Positions 16,682 to 25,942 of a DNA stretch of 64,000 nt are shown in pieces. Each line of letters opens with the position of its first letter. Position 1 is the first letter of the stretch. Both the position numbers and the translations under genes were made by a program. Source of the stretch: Diplocloster modestus (GTDB lineage Bacteria > Bacillota > Clostridia > Lachnospirales > Lachnospiraceae); contig NZ_JAHQCX010000004.1 of the NCBI RefSeq assembly GCF_019042245.1, forward strand, positions 248,001 through 312,000, in the 5' to 3' direction. Under the pieces are notes generated by a model. It was not told where the DNA came from and did not search any database. It worked only from the letters and a program-made list of their open reading frames with translations.

Positions 16682-17620
16682 ATGAATAAGAAGAAAGCCG
16701 TTGTGGCATTGGGACATAAAGCGCTGGGAATCACTCTGCCGGAACAAAAAATCGCGGCTCATGAGGCTGCCGCTTCGATCGCAGATCTCATTGAAAATGG
16801 GTACGAGCTGGTGATTTCTCACAGCAATGCTCCTCAGGTGGGTATGATCCATACCGCTATGAATGAATTCGCAGGACGCCATCCGGAGTTCACCGCCGCT
16901 CCTATGTCTGTCTGCTCCGCCATGAGCCAGGGGTATATCGGTTACGACCTCCAGAATTCCATTCGGGAGGAGCTATTGAACCGTGGAATTTATAAAACGG
17001 TCAGTACCGTGCTGACGCAGGTGGAAGTGGACCCGTATGACGAGGCGTTCTATAATCCGGAGAAACGGGTCGGCCGCTTTATGGATAAAGAGGAAGCCGA
17101 GCTGGAGGAGAAGAAGGGAAATTATGTGACAGAGGTTCCGGAAAAGGGATATCAGCGTATCGTGGCCGCGCCGAAACCTAAAAATATTATCGAAATCGAC
17201 GCCATTAATGCGTTACTGGATGCCGGACAGGTAGTTATCGCTGCCGGCGGAGGCGGAATTCCTGTGCTGGCCCAAAGGCATCATCTCAAAGGTGCCAGCG
17301 CTGTTATCGAGAAGGATGCCGTCAGCGCGCTGATTGCGGAACGAATCGATGCGGATGTGCTGATCATCTTAACCGCAGTGGAAAAGGCTGCGCTGAATTA
17401 TGGCAAACCAAACGAGCAGTGGCTGGATCAGATGACCACCACAGAAGCCAGAAAATATATCGAAGACGGACAGTTCGCCCCCGGATCCATGCTTCCTAAG
17501 ATCGAGGCCGCTGTTGAGTTCGTCGAGGAACGCGAAGGAAGGACCGCCCTGATCACAATGCTGGATAAAGCGGTGGACAGCCTTGACGGCAAGACCGGAA
17601 CGAGAATTGTAAAAGGATAA
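16682..17620 (+). CDS. arcC: Carbamate kinase
   Basis: The 312-residue protein is full length for carbamate kinase of the amino-acid kinase fold. VVALGHKALG stands where the family has VVALGGNAL; ISHSNAPQVG, the insert around YNPEKRVGRFMDKEEA, AAGGGGIPV and IEKDAVSALIA follow. It makes ATP from carbamoyl phosphate, for example in arginine deiminase or purine catabolism. Usual partners (arcA, argF) are absent; it is transcribed alone. The GG-to-GH change in the first motif is a small deviation. AAGGAAGG lies before the ATG. Confidence 0.92.
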   Translation: MNKKKAVVALGHKALGITLPEQKIAAHEAAASIADLIENGYELVISHSNAPQVGMIHTAMNEFAGRHPEFTAAPMSVCSAMSQGYIGYDLQNSIREELLNRGIYKTVSTVLTQVEVDPYDEAFYNPEKRVGRFMDKEEAELEEKKGNYVTEVPEKGYQRIVAAPKPKNIIEIDAINALLDAGQVVIAAGGGGIPVLAQRHHLKGASAVIEKDAVSALIAERIDADVLIILTAVEKAALNYGKPNEQWLDQMTTTEARKYIEDGQFAPGSMLPKIEAAVEFVEEREGRTALITMLDKAVDSLDGKTGTRIVKG

Positions 17621-17801
17621 ATATAAGAAGAAAATATAAGCGCGATATAAAAACGTTAACCGGTAATTTTTCCGGGAAATAAAGAACCGCCGGCCACTTC
17701 GTGATTTTACGACTGCGGACAGACTGATTTCTTTCAGATCTGTTTTCAATCATAACCACCGATGTGACCGGCGCTTCTTAATTTTATACGCCTTATGCGT
17801 T

Positions 17802-18770
17802 TCAAACATTCCTGGCAGTCAAGCCGGACAGGACTGCTTTCTCTCCCACATATTTCCGGGCAATCTGCAGAAAATGGTTGGCGTCGTCCTCTGTCATCAG
17901 AGGGGTATCCTGATACTCCCATTCCAGATGCATTTTCCGGTATTTGTCTCTGCACACGTTGTTAAATGCGCACAGTTCCCAGCGCTCGATTCCCTTTAGC
18001 ACTTCCCCTTTCAGGAATTTCCCGATTTTATCTATGTTTTCTTCGGAAGCTGTAGCTCCGGGAATCAGCGGGGTCCGGATCCATATTTTTTTGTCCGGAT
18101 CCCCATTGGCCTTCTGGATCAGCCAGATCAGATTGCTTAATATCAGTTGGTTGCTCATCCCGGTATACTGGATATGTTCATTTTTGTCCATCAGTTTGAT
18201 GTCATAGAGGAAGGTATCCACGTAGGGGTAGACGGATTCGTAGGCTTCCCGCAGCCCCAGACCGCAGGTGTCCAGCGCCGTATTTTGACCGGCCTCCTTT
18301 ATTTTCTTCAGCAGTTCCGTGACGAACCGGTATTGCAGGATGGGCTCTCCGCCCGATAAGGTAATTCCACCCTCGAAATCCTCAAAAAACATGGTGTCCT
18401 TCAGGGCTTCGGTCGCCAGGCTGTCCACATCCCAATAAGTTCCGACGATCTTAAGCGCCCCGGATGGGCATTTTTCCGCACACTGATAACATTCCTGACA
18501 CCAGTCCCGGCGGATGCTGATTCCTTCCTCACCGGCCTGCACGGCTCCGAACTGGCAGGTATTCACACAGGTATGGCATCCGATGCATTCTCCGGCAGTC
18601 CACTGAAGTTCGGGATGCGGGGTGATGCTCTCGGGATTATGGCACCAGGCACAGTGCAGCGGACAGCCTTTCATGAATACCGTGGTACGCATTCCCGGAC
18701 CATCATGTGTGGTGCCTCTGTGAAAATCAAACACCAGGCCGCAGTCCTTTCTGTAGTCAGATAGCTTCAT
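17802..18770 (-). CDS. Glycyl-radical enzyme activase (radical SAM)
   Basis: The 322-residue protein has the radical-SAM motif CPLHCAWC (C36, C40, C43) and, unlike PFL activase, two inserted ferredoxin-type clusters: C62, C65, C68, C72 and C91, C94, C97, C101. This is the long activase type that serves non-PFL glycyl-radical enzymes. It abstracts hydrogen from the conserved glycine of its partner. Its ATG overlaps the last 14 bp of the upstream glycyl-radical enzyme gene, so the two are coupled and the partner is clear. It is convergent with arcC; I see no clear terminator between them. Confidence 0.93.
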   Translation of the reverse strand: MKLSDYRKDCGLVFDFHRGTTHDGPGMRTTVFMKGCPLHCAWCHNPESITPHPELQWTAGECIGCHTCVNTCQFGAVQAGEEGISIRRDWCQECYQCAEKCPSGALKIVGTYWDVDSLATEALKDTMFFEDFEGGITLSGGEPILQYRFVTELLKKIKEAGQNTALDTCGLGLREAYESVYPYVDTFLYDIKLMDKNEHIQYTGMSNQLILSNLIWLIQKANGDPDKKIWIRTPLIPGATASEENIDKIGKFLKGEVLKGIERWELCAFNNVCRDKYRKMHLEWEYQDTPLMTEDDANHFLQIARKYVGEKAVLSGLTARNV

Positions 18771-21027
18771 AATTTACCCTCGTCACAAATTCTTTTTGGA
18801 ATTCCCGGTCCATCACAACAAAGTGGGCACTGTAGCCGGTCACCTTGATCACGATGTCCGCATATTCCGGATTTGACGGATCATCGATGGCATTTTTTAA
18901 CTGGTCCAGGTCGACGATATTGAAATTGATCTGTACCCCGCCGTTTTTCATGTAGGCCCTGGAGAATTTCTCGATATAGCTTCCCTTCTGCTCTTTCCCA
19001 TCGAAAAACTTCGGCTGCAGCTCGATCTGCAGGGAACCGCCCTGGTACTTCCGGAACGGGACCTTCAACAGGGATTTGGCAGTGGCTGTTATACCGTTGT
19101 GATTGCGCCCGTGCATCGGGTTACACCCATGAGCGATGGGTTCCTCTGCCAGACGCCCGTCAGGGGTGGCTCCGATGATAGGGCCCGCATAGGTGTGCCC
19201 CATATACTGGAACAGGGACGCCCGGAAGTGGAAGCCTTTTATGTTATGCTGGCGTTCCAGGGTTTCCCGGATATTGGCGGCTACCCTCTGATAGATTTCA
19301 TCCACATGATCCTCGTCGTTGCCGAATTTTTCCTGTTTGAGCATGATCTGCCGGAAAATCTCCTGATCTTTCCAGTTGCTGGCGATCGCTTTATTTAATT
19401 GGGCCATTGTATAGAGTTTATCTTCGAATATGACTTTTTTCATGGCATAGATAGAGTCTACCACATTGGGAACCGCCAGTACATTTACCGATGTATAGGC
19501 ATTGCGGGCTCCGCCGATGTCAGTAATGTCCAGCCCTTTCTCGATCGTATCTTTCATGCACAGGGTGGTTACCATCTCCGGCCACACCCTCGCCTGCCAC
19601 TTATAGACCCGGTTCTTAAACTCTGCCAGCGCCTCGGCTGTCCGCTCCACTTCCTCCTCATAGAGGGAAAAGAACTGCTCGAATTCGGCACAGCCTTCTT
19701 CTTCGGCTCTTTTCATCGCCCGCTGCATGGGCGCGGTCAGAACAAATGAATTCAGGTCGTGATCGCTGTATTCACTTCCCACCGAGCAATACCACTGGCA
19801 TCCGCTGTAGGAGACGTTCCAGGCATCCTCAAACCGATAGCCGCTGTACAATTCCGAGTCCCTGAGCACATCGTAATTCACAAGTGTGGGAACTCCGCAG
19901 CCATGCCGCGTCACTACCTCGCAGGCATACCGATAGTAGCTCTCATCCATATCCGGGTGCCACATAACTCCCAGATGGTTATAGCCGCCCAGCATGTCAT
20001 AGGCCTCAAGCCCAAGCCAGCTGATCTCGTTGGTGGCATCCCGTCCCTTGGCGTCTCTGCCGCCGAATGAAAAATAGTTTCCACCGTACTTCAGGTACAG
20101 CTCCGCCAGCAGTTCCCTGGCTTCCTCCCTGGTGATCACCCCATTTTCCAGATCCTTCCGGTAAAAATCGATCAACAGCTGATCCAGACGTCCATAGCCA
20201 TTTCCATGGCCATTGATCCGCTCCACCACCTCATAGACCTGAATCCACTGCACCGCCTGCTCAAAGGTTTTCGGCTTTCCGGAAGCGATCTGGCGCATGT
20301 TTTCCGCTATTTCCATGTATAGGCTCTTCTGCTGTGGATCGGACTCTTCCCCAGCCAGCATTTCCGCCTGATCGGCATGGCGCCCCACAAAACGGATGAT
20401 CGCTTCCACCACCATCACCTGCGCGTTCAGATAATCGATCCGGCTTTGATTGCCATAAGCCTTCCATTTTTCCAGACTGGCTTTCACATCCTTTAATAGT
20501 CCGGTCCAGCCCTTTTTCAGGCCGATACTCAAGTCCGGACAGGTGTGGGCCAGGCTCGTGCCACCAGCGCCCAGCTGGCGGAGCTCAAATCCCAGTTCCG
20601 TCACTTCCTCGGGATAGACGAATTTTCTCGCTTCATCCAACTGCCAGTGGAACTCGGAAACGATCTTTTCATCGGGGTACACCTCCGCTGGACTGTGATC
20701 CAGGAAATAAGCGTAATCCCTGGCCCAGTTCAACGCGCTATACTCAAATCCCTCCACTTTCGACGGCATCTCGCCGGCAAAAGGAAACGGCGCTCCTGTA
20801 TCTACCCGGCAGTTATGATCTCCCAGGTTGATCCTCTCGTCATCTGACAGCGCCATCTCTCCGGTAGCCGGAGAAAATCCCGCGCTGTGCCCTGACCAGT
20901 GATATACGAGGAACTCCGGATTGTCTACATATACATTCCTCTTTCCGCTCTTGGAAAGGTCCGTACTTCTTTTCCAGAGCCTTTCCACCCGTTCACTGGC
21001 TTGAAACGCGGATTTATTTTCCAACAT
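18757..21027 (-). CDS. Glycyl-radical enzyme of unassigned subfamily
   Basis: The 756-residue protein is a PFL-like glycyl-radical enzyme. The radical loop near the C-terminus is VTGYSAHF with Gly731; GGVQINFN about 50 residues earlier is also typical. The thiyl-radical cysteine should be C410, but it lies in SGCQWYCSVG. Dehydratases, decarboxylases and C-S lyases of the family carry GCxE there, and PFL has two adjacent cysteines; here the Glu position is Trp and a second Cys is at 414. Known reactions cannot therefore be assigned. AAAGGAGGATAATGAC fixes the start at 21027, although the frame is open 12 codons further. It follows a CUT2-type importer and precedes its activase, so it probably acts on the imported compound. 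Substrate unknown. Confidence 0.88.
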   Translation of the reverse strand: MLENKSAFQASERVERLWKRSTDLSKSGKRNVYVDNPEFLVYHWSGHSAGFSPATGEMALSDDERINLGDHNCRVDTGAPFPFAGEMPSKVEGFEYSALNWARDYAYFLDHSPAEVYPDEKIVSEFHWQLDEARKFVYPEEVTELGFELRQLGAGGTSLAHTCPDLSIGLKKGWTGLLKDVKASLEKWKAYGNQSRIDYLNAQVMVVEAIIRFVGRHADQAEMLAGEESDPQQKSLYMEIAENMRQIASGKPKTFEQAVQWIQVYEVVERINGHGNGYGRLDQLLIDFYRKDLENGVITREEARELLAELYLKYGGNYFSFGGRDAKGRDATNEISWLGLEAYDMLGGYNHLGVMWHPDMDESYYRYACEVVTRHGCGVPTLVNYDVLRDSELYSGYRFEDAWNVSYSGCQWYCSVGSEYSDHDLNSFVLTAPMQRAMKRAEEEGCAEFEQFFSLYEEEVERTAEALAEFKNRVYKWQARVWPEMVTTLCMKDTIEKGLDITDIGGARNAYTSVNVLAVPNVVDSIYAMKKVIFEDKLYTMAQLNKAIASNWKDQEIFRQIMLKQEKFGNDEDHVDEIYQRVAANIRETLERQHNIKGFHFRASLFQYMGHTYAGPIIGATPDGRLAEEPIAHGCNPMHGRNHNGITATAKSLLKVPFRKYQGGSLQIELQPKFFDGKEQKGSYIEKFSRAYMKNGGVQINFNIVDLDQLKNAIDDPSNPEYADIVIKVTGYSAHFVVMDREFQKEFVTRVNYEAI

Positions 21028-21078
21028 GTCATTATCCTCCTTTATTCTGTCTAATCTTCCCATCCCCTGTAGTCTGAC

Positions 21079-21155
21079 TATACCTTATGGAGCAGCTATG
21101 CTGCGCCCCTGCCCGGAGGGCATGCATGAAGGGATGCTGTTACGTACACCTTATG
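21079..21155 (+). repeat. ATACCTT-bounded hairpin element, copy B
   Basis: An ATACCTT at 21080 and a related ACACCTT near 21146 bound two small hairpins: GCAGC-TAT-GCTGC and GCCC-GGAG-GGC. It aligns along its whole length with the element at 41918-42010. It lies between the permease and the glycyl-radical enzyme gene. Confidence 0.65.
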
Positions 21156-21202
21156 TTTCGTCTCTGCCGCCTACCCATGCTTCCAGCGGTAACGTTCTTA
21201 GC

Positions 21203-22168
21203 TCAGGACTGTCTAAGCCTCCGGATACAGTCCATGGCAACCGCTATGATAATGACGGAGCCGATCACCACCATCTGGAGATAGGAAGAAACTCCCAGCA
21301 GATTCATCCCGTTTCGGATGCACTGCATGACCAGGACGCCAATCAGCGTACCCCAGATATTTCCTTTGCCGCCGGCCATGGAGATACCGCCAATCGCAGC
21401 GGCAGCAATCGCATCCGTCTCATATCCGGAAGCCACCAGGCCGGAGGTGCCGTTCATTCTCCCGGCGATGATGATACCAGCGATGGCACAGAGTACACCA
21501 CTTAACGTATAGATCCCGCATTTGATCATTTTCACCTTGATACCGGACAGGCGGGAGGCAACCACATTGCCGCCGATCGAATAGGTATACAGTCCGAACT
21601 TTGTGTGTTTAAAGAGGAACCAGGAGATCAGATAGAGTAAAAACACTGTGATCACAGCGATCGGAATCATACCGATGTATTTCTGGCCCAGGAAATTAAT
21701 ACTGTCCGGCAGGCCATAGATCGCCTGCGCGTTGGTCCACTCATAGGCAAGCCCTCTGAATATCGTCATCGTACCCAGCGTGACCACAAAAGGCGGCATA
21801 TCTAAAAGGGAGATCAGCAGGCCGTTTATCAAACCGCAGACACAGCCGATCAGCAGACACGCCAAAATACCCAGCGCTCCGTTCAGCCCTCTGTTCACCA
21901 CCAATTCGCCCATCATAGCGGATGAAAGGGCGACGATTGCTCCGACCGACAGATCGATGCCGCCGGATATAATGACAAATGTCTCACAGATGGCCAGGAC
22001 GCCGATGACCGACGCCTGCAGGCAGATGTTTATAAGATTTTTTGCTGAAAAGAAGTTCTCCGACACGATGCTCAATATCAGAATCATGATCAGCAGACCG
22101 GCCCCGGCCGTCAACTGACTGGAATTGTTATGTATGAACGTATTGACCTTATCATTCTTGATTTTCAT
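21203..22168 (-). CDS. CUT2-type (ribose-like) ABC importer permease
   Basis: The 321-residue protein is a RbsC/BPD_transp_2 permease with eight to ten membrane spans and the family blocks GGIDLSVGAIVAL, DMPPFVVTLGTMTIFRGL, YSIGGNVVASRLSGI and AAAAIGGISMAGGKG. AGGAGGGATTTGAA before the ATG at 22166-22168 sets the start; an upstream extension is unlikely. It forms the channel with the ATPase at 22170 (2 bp apart) and the binding protein at 23749. It should import a sugar or similar small polar compound for the downstream glycyl-radical enzyme. Confidence 0.92.
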   Translation of the reverse strand: MKIKNDKVNTFIHNNSSQLTAGAGLLIMILILSIVSENFFSAKNLINICLQASVIGVLAICETFVIISGGIDLSVGAIVALSSAMMGELVVNRGLNGALGILACLLIGCVCGLINGLLISLLDMPPFVVTLGTMTIFRGLAYEWTNAQAIYGLPDSINFLGQKYIGMIPIAVITVFLLYLISWFLFKHTKFGLYTYSIGGNVVASRLSGIKVKMIKCGIYTLSGVLCAIAGIIIAGRMNGTSGLVASGYETDAIAAAAIGGISMAGGKGNIWGTLIGVLVMQCIRNGMNLLGVSSYLQMVVIGSVIIIAVAMDCIRRLRQS

Positions 22169-22169
22169 T

Positions 22170-23672
22170 TCAAATCCCTCCTGATGCCAGGCGCAGTACT
22201 TTTTCCTGGCTGGCTTCTTCATGGCTTAATTCACCGGTGATCCTTCCCTCATGCATCACCAGTATTCTGTCCGACATCGCCAGCAGCTCCGGCAGTTCGG
22301 ATGAGATCATAATGATTCCGACCCCGCGTGAGATCAGCTGATTCATAAGCTGATACACCTCGACTTTGGCCCCCACATCGATACCTCGGGTCGGTTCATC
22401 AAAGATAACGATTCGGGAATCCGACGCCAGCCATTTGGCCAGAACCACCTTCTGCTGGTTTCCACCGCTTAGATTCCCCACCATCTGATTAATGGACGGA
22501 GTCACAATCCGCAGATTCTCCTTTAACTCCTCCGGTATCGATGTGCGCTTTTTGCGCCCGATCACTCCGCATCTGCTGATTTTATCCACACTGGCCATGA
22601 TCACGTTATCCTTGATGGACATACTCAGATTCAGCCCTTCCACCTTCCGGTCCTCCGGCGCGAGACCGATTCCCAGGCGGATGGCATCTTTGGGCTGGCG
22701 GATGACTGCCTTTTTCCCAAACACCGTAATCTCACCGCTGTCGATGGGATCCGCCCCAAAGATCGCTTTTACGGCCTCGGTACGACCGGCGCCCACTAAT
22801 CCGCCGATCCCCAGAATTTCACCCGCGTGAAGGGTCAGATTGATATCCCGCAGCACCTGTTTCCGGTTCAGATGCTCCACCCGCAGAATTTCTTCTCCGA
22901 TGGTTACGGATATCTTCGGAAATTTGTCCGTAATCTCCCGTCCGACCATCAGCTTAACCAGATAGTCGGTGTTTAGCTTTCCTTTTTCCACCTCGATGGT
23001 ATCCACATAGGCCCCGTCCCTCATGACCGTTACCCGGTCCCCGATCCGGTTGATCTCCTCCAGTCTGTGGGAGATAAATATGATGGCGACACCGCGCTTC
23101 GTCAGGGTCTCAACCACCTGGAACAACTTGTCGATCTCCTGGTTGGTGAGAACGGCCGTGGGTTCATCCAGTATCAATATCTTGCAGTCCGTAGCGATCG
23201 CCTTGGCAATCTCGACCATCTGCTGGGCTGCCACACCCAGGTTCTTGACCGGTATCCTGGGATTGATCTTCGCTCCGATCGTCTCCAGGTATTCTTCGCT
23301 TTTGCGGTACATCTCCCTGCTGTTTAATTTGATGGTTTTCCCCACCATCAGCTCTTTGCCCAGGAAGATATTCTTCGCCGCGTCCAGCTCCGGTATCAGG
23401 TTGAATTCCTGGTAGACAGCGCTGATTCCCAACTTCTGCGCGTGCAGGGGACTGTCGAACTTTACCTGCCTGCCTTCCAGGAAGATCTCTCCTTCATCCG
23501 GGATATAAGCACCGGTAATCGTCTTGATCAATGTGGATTTTCCAGCCCCGTTTTCTCCCAGCAGCACATGGACTTCTCCCCTGCGCAGGGTGAGCTGTAC
23601 CTGATCGAGGGCCAGAACTCCGGGAAATCTTTTGGTTATGTTCTTCATTTCTAATACAACCGCATTGTTCAT
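22170..23672 (-). CDS. CUT2-type ABC importer ATPase (two ATP-binding domains)
   Basis: The 500-residue RbsA/MglA-type ATPase has two fused nucleotide-binding domains. The first has Walker A GENGAGKST and Walker B KILILDEPTAVL; the second has an atypical P-loop region (GGLVGAGRTEAV) and a good signature NLSGGNQQKV, as is usual in this family. I use the ATG at 23672; 12 more codons are open upstream. It energises import through the permease at 21203. Confidence 0.92.
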   Translation of the reverse strand: MNNAVVLEMKNITKRFPGVLALDQVQLTLRRGEVHVLLGENGAGKSTLIKTITGAYIPDEGEIFLEGRQVKFDSPLHAQKLGISAVYQEFNLIPELDAAKNIFLGKELMVGKTIKLNSREMYRKSEEYLETIGAKINPRIPVKNLGVAAQQMVEIAKAIATDCKILILDEPTAVLTNQEIDKLFQVVETLTKRGVAIIFISHRLEEINRIGDRVTVMRDGAYVDTIEVEKGKLNTDYLVKLMVGREITDKFPKISVTIGEEILRVEHLNRKQVLRDINLTLHAGEILGIGGLVGAGRTEAVKAIFGADPIDSGEITVFGKKAVIRQPKDAIRLGIGLAPEDRKVEGLNLSMSIKDNVIMASVDKISRCGVIGRKKRTSIPEELKENLRIVTPSINQMVGNLSGGNQQKVVLAKWLASDSRIVIFDEPTRGIDVGAKVEVYQLMNQLISRGVGIIMISSELPELLAMSDRILVMHEGRITGELSHEEASQEKVLRLASGGI

Positions 23673-23697
23673 CGTCCCACCGTCCTGATTTTTCTGA

Positions 23698-23731
23698 AAA
23701 ATTTGCACCCTGTTTGACCAGGGTGCAAATT
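23698..23731 (-). terminator. Hairpin between binding-protein and ATPase genes
   Basis: ATTTGCACCCTG and CAGGGTGCAAAT form a 12-bp perfect stem with a 6-base loop, followed on the minus strand by TTTTTC. Such a partial terminator or stabilising hairpin 3' of a binding-protein gene commonly raises its mRNA level above that of the transporter genes. Confidence 0.75.
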
Positions 23732-23748
23732 ACACAAATGCATCAATC

Positions 23749-24780
23749 CTATTTACTGTAATTTGTTTCCTTATACTCGGCGGCATTTTCCCCCGTCACT
23801 ACCTGGTAACCGGAATCGTTAAAGGCTTCCACGGACTCCCCGCCCAACGCCTTAATTGCGGTCTGCACGGCCAGACTCCCCATATTGGAAGGATTCTGGG
23901 CAACGGAACCTTTGAAAATAGGGTCTTTGGCGATCATCAGATCACAGGACTGCTCAAACGCGTCGTGTCCGACGATCATCACGTCTTCCCGTCCCGCGGA
24001 TTTACATGCCTGATAGGCAGCCAGAGCTCCTCCGTCCCATGCGGCAAAAATAGCATTGAACTCCACATTTCCGTTGATCAGATCCTCCACTCCCTTAAGA
24101 GCGGTATCATCTACCCAGTCAGCGGCAATGGAACTGACCACTTCCGCATTTGGGGCCTTTTCCTTCAGCGTATCCACAAAACCGTCTTTCCGGTCTTTTC
24201 CTGTTCCCTGCGCCACCACGCCGTCGATGGTCACGACCTTTGCATCGTCCCCCAGGGCTTCTGCTATATAAGCAGCGGCTGCCCCGGCGGAAGCCTTGTT
24301 GTCGGTAGCCACCAGCGAGGTGATCTCGACGCCCGTCACCCCGTTATCCACCGCGATTACCGGCTTGCCTGCGTCGATGAACTTCTGTACGGCCGGAGCC
24401 ACACCCACATCGTCACACGGAGCCACGATCAGGGCATCCACATCCTGGGTCAGGAAATCCTCGATTACGGAGATCTGTCCGGCTACATCGTTTTCTTTGG
24501 CCGGGCCGATTTCTTTAACGGTAACCTGGGCTTTTGAGGCTGCAGTTTGTATCGCGGCATTCAATTGAACCCAGAATGGTGTCGTGGACGATTTGGAGGC
24601 ATAACCGATCACATATCCTTTGTCCTCTGTCTCTTGTTTTGTGCTGTCCGACTCAGCAGCCGGTGCAGAATTATTCGGGGCAGAGGTTGCAGATTCTGCA
24701 CTTTCATTTTTCGAAGAACATCCCGTTATCATAGTTGCACATAATGACACCATACAAATCACGCTTAATAACTTTTTCAT
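23749..24780 (-). CDS. Sugar-type ABC importer substrate-binding lipoprotein
   Basis: The 343-residue protein starts with a lipoprotein signal (MKKLLSVICMVSLCATMITGC, cleavage before C21), a Ser/Ala/Glu-rich linker to about 52, then a periplasmic-binding-protein type 1 domain of the ribose/galactose family (YVIGYASKSSTTPFWVQLN ... VDALIVAPCDDVG ... IAVDNG). It would sit on the outer face of the membrane and deliver ligand to the permease at 21203. Ligand unknown. It is the first structural gene of the importer/glycyl-radical enzyme operon. Confidence 0.92.
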   Translation of the reverse strand: MKKLLSVICMVSLCATMITGCSSKNESAESATSAPNNSAPAAESDSTKQETEDKGYVIGYASKSSTTPFWVQLNAAIQTAASKAQVTVKEIGPAKENDVAGQISVIEDFLTQDVDALIVAPCDDVGVAPAVQKFIDAGKPVIAVDNGVTGVEITSLVATDNKASAGAAAAYIAEALGDDAKVVTIDGVVAQGTGKDRKDGFVDTLKEKAPNAEVVSSIAADWVDDTALKGVEDLINGNVEFNAIFAAWDGGALAAYQACKSAGREDVMIVGHDAFEQSCDLMIAKDPIFKGSVAQNPSNMGSLAVQTAIKALGGESVEAFNDSGYQVVTGENAAEYKETNYSK

Positions 24781-24929
24781 GCGGCAAATCCTCTCTTTCT
24801 TCTCCTACACATATTTGTTGATAAAGCATAGCTTTCTAAGCGGTTATTAAGTAACTTGCACAATTAATTTTCGGCGCCATCTGTCTTTTATTGTGGTTCT
24901 CACTTAATCTGCTCTCTTTATGTACTCAC

Positions 24930-24995
24930 ATAATAGCATTTATACCAACCTGTCACAACATTATATTGTGACTTCAGGGTTGCTGAATGTGACTT
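24930..24995 (-). promoter_or_regulatory. Promoter of the importer operon with AraC-type operator
   Basis: On the minus strand TTGTGA (24953-24958), 17 bases and TATTAT (24930-24935) make a promoter about 150 bp upstream of the binding protein. Its -35 forms one arm of an inverted repeat, GTCACAA (24952-24958) and TTGTGAC (24966-24972). TGTGACTT also occurs as a direct repeat at 24967-24974 and 24988-24995, 21 bp apart, reaching into the end of the regulator gene. Both are plausible AraC-type sites next to a -35. Confidence 0.55.
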
Positions 24996-25726
24996 TTTCT
25001 GTAATTTGACGGAGTCGTTTCCATATACTTTTTGAAAGCTCTCGCAAAAGCCTTCTCGTCCATATAACCGCCCACAATACTGGCCTGATACACAGTCGCA
25101 CCGTTTGCCAGAGCCTTGGACGCCTCGCTCATCTTCTTAGCCAGGATATAGCGGTTCGGAGACATTTTAAAGATGGACTTAAACTTCCTGGAAAAATACG
25201 ACCGCTCCATCCCTGCCTGATCCGCCAGCTGACTGACCGTCAATTCCTCTCCGATATGCGTATCGATATATTCGATCACGCTCTTCATACGACGGCTGTT
25301 CGTCTTACGCAGAGGCAGCACCTCATTTAACATAGTCAAAAAAATATCAAACAGGCGGACGATCTCATTTTGATACTCCGGTTGTCCCGTCAGATAACGG
25401 ATACTCTTTAAAAGGCTGTACATCACCGTTTCTTTCTCGATCTTCACAACACCGAAATCCGTATAAAAGTCCATCTTGATTTCCACATGGAACCAGAGGA
25501 CTTCCAAAGGATTGTCCTTATTCTGCCACAATGTATAAGGATTCATCAGCGGAAAGATATAGAAATACCCCTTTTTCAGCCGGATATTCCGTTCCCCTTT
25601 CCGCAGATAAGCTTCCCCTCCGCAAATATAGTACATACGGTAAAACAGCGCGCTCTCATCCGTCATTCCCCAGGTGTCCGGACAGATCGTATAATCATTT
25701 AACAGAAGATTAAATTCGTAATTCAT
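24974..25726 (-). CDS. AraC-family regulator of the importer/glycyl-radical locus
   Basis: The 250-residue protein has an N-terminal cupin-like domain (about 10-95) and a C-terminal AraC helix-turn-helix pair (about 150-245), with LTVSQLADQAGMERSYFSRKFK and the second helix GATVYQASIVGGYMDEKAFARAF. GGGAGGGATATT precedes the ATG at 25724-25726. It lies directly upstream of the binding-protein gene on the same strand, and probable sites flank the promoter between them, so it likely controls the operon. The effector is unknown. Confidence 0.87.
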   Translation of the reverse strand: MNYEFNLLLNDYTICPDTWGMTDESALFYRMYYICGGEAYLRKGERNIRLKKGYFYIFPLMNPYTLWQNKDNPLEVLWFHVEIKMDFYTDFGVVKIEKETVMYSLLKSIRYLTGQPEYQNEIVRLFDIFLTMLNEVLPLRKTNSRRMKSVIEYIDTHIGEELTVSQLADQAGMERSYFSRKFKSIFKMSPNRYILAKKMSEASKALANGATVYQASIVGGYMDEKAFARAFKKYMETTPSNYRKSHIQQP

Positions 25727-25880
25727 AATATCCCTCCCAACCAAAAACTCATCTTATCCTGATTATACATAATTCCCCCAAAAATTACACGCACAGAAAA
25801 AGCATCTCTTCGTGTTACTCACCTTCCCAGCCTTCACCAGTGCAGGCTTACGCTCCCACGCCGGCCTCCCACATTTCCTG

Positions 25881-25910
25881 TTGTCAATTTTCCCTTGTTT
25901 TACATATACT
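25881..25910 (+). promoter_or_regulatory. Predicted promoter of the unknown gene at 25943
   Basis: TTGTCA (25881-25886), an 18-base spacer and TATACT (25905-25910) lie 32 bp before the start codon. Confidence 0.65.
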
Positions 25911-25942
25911 ATATAGATATTAGGAAAAAGGTAACATATCGC

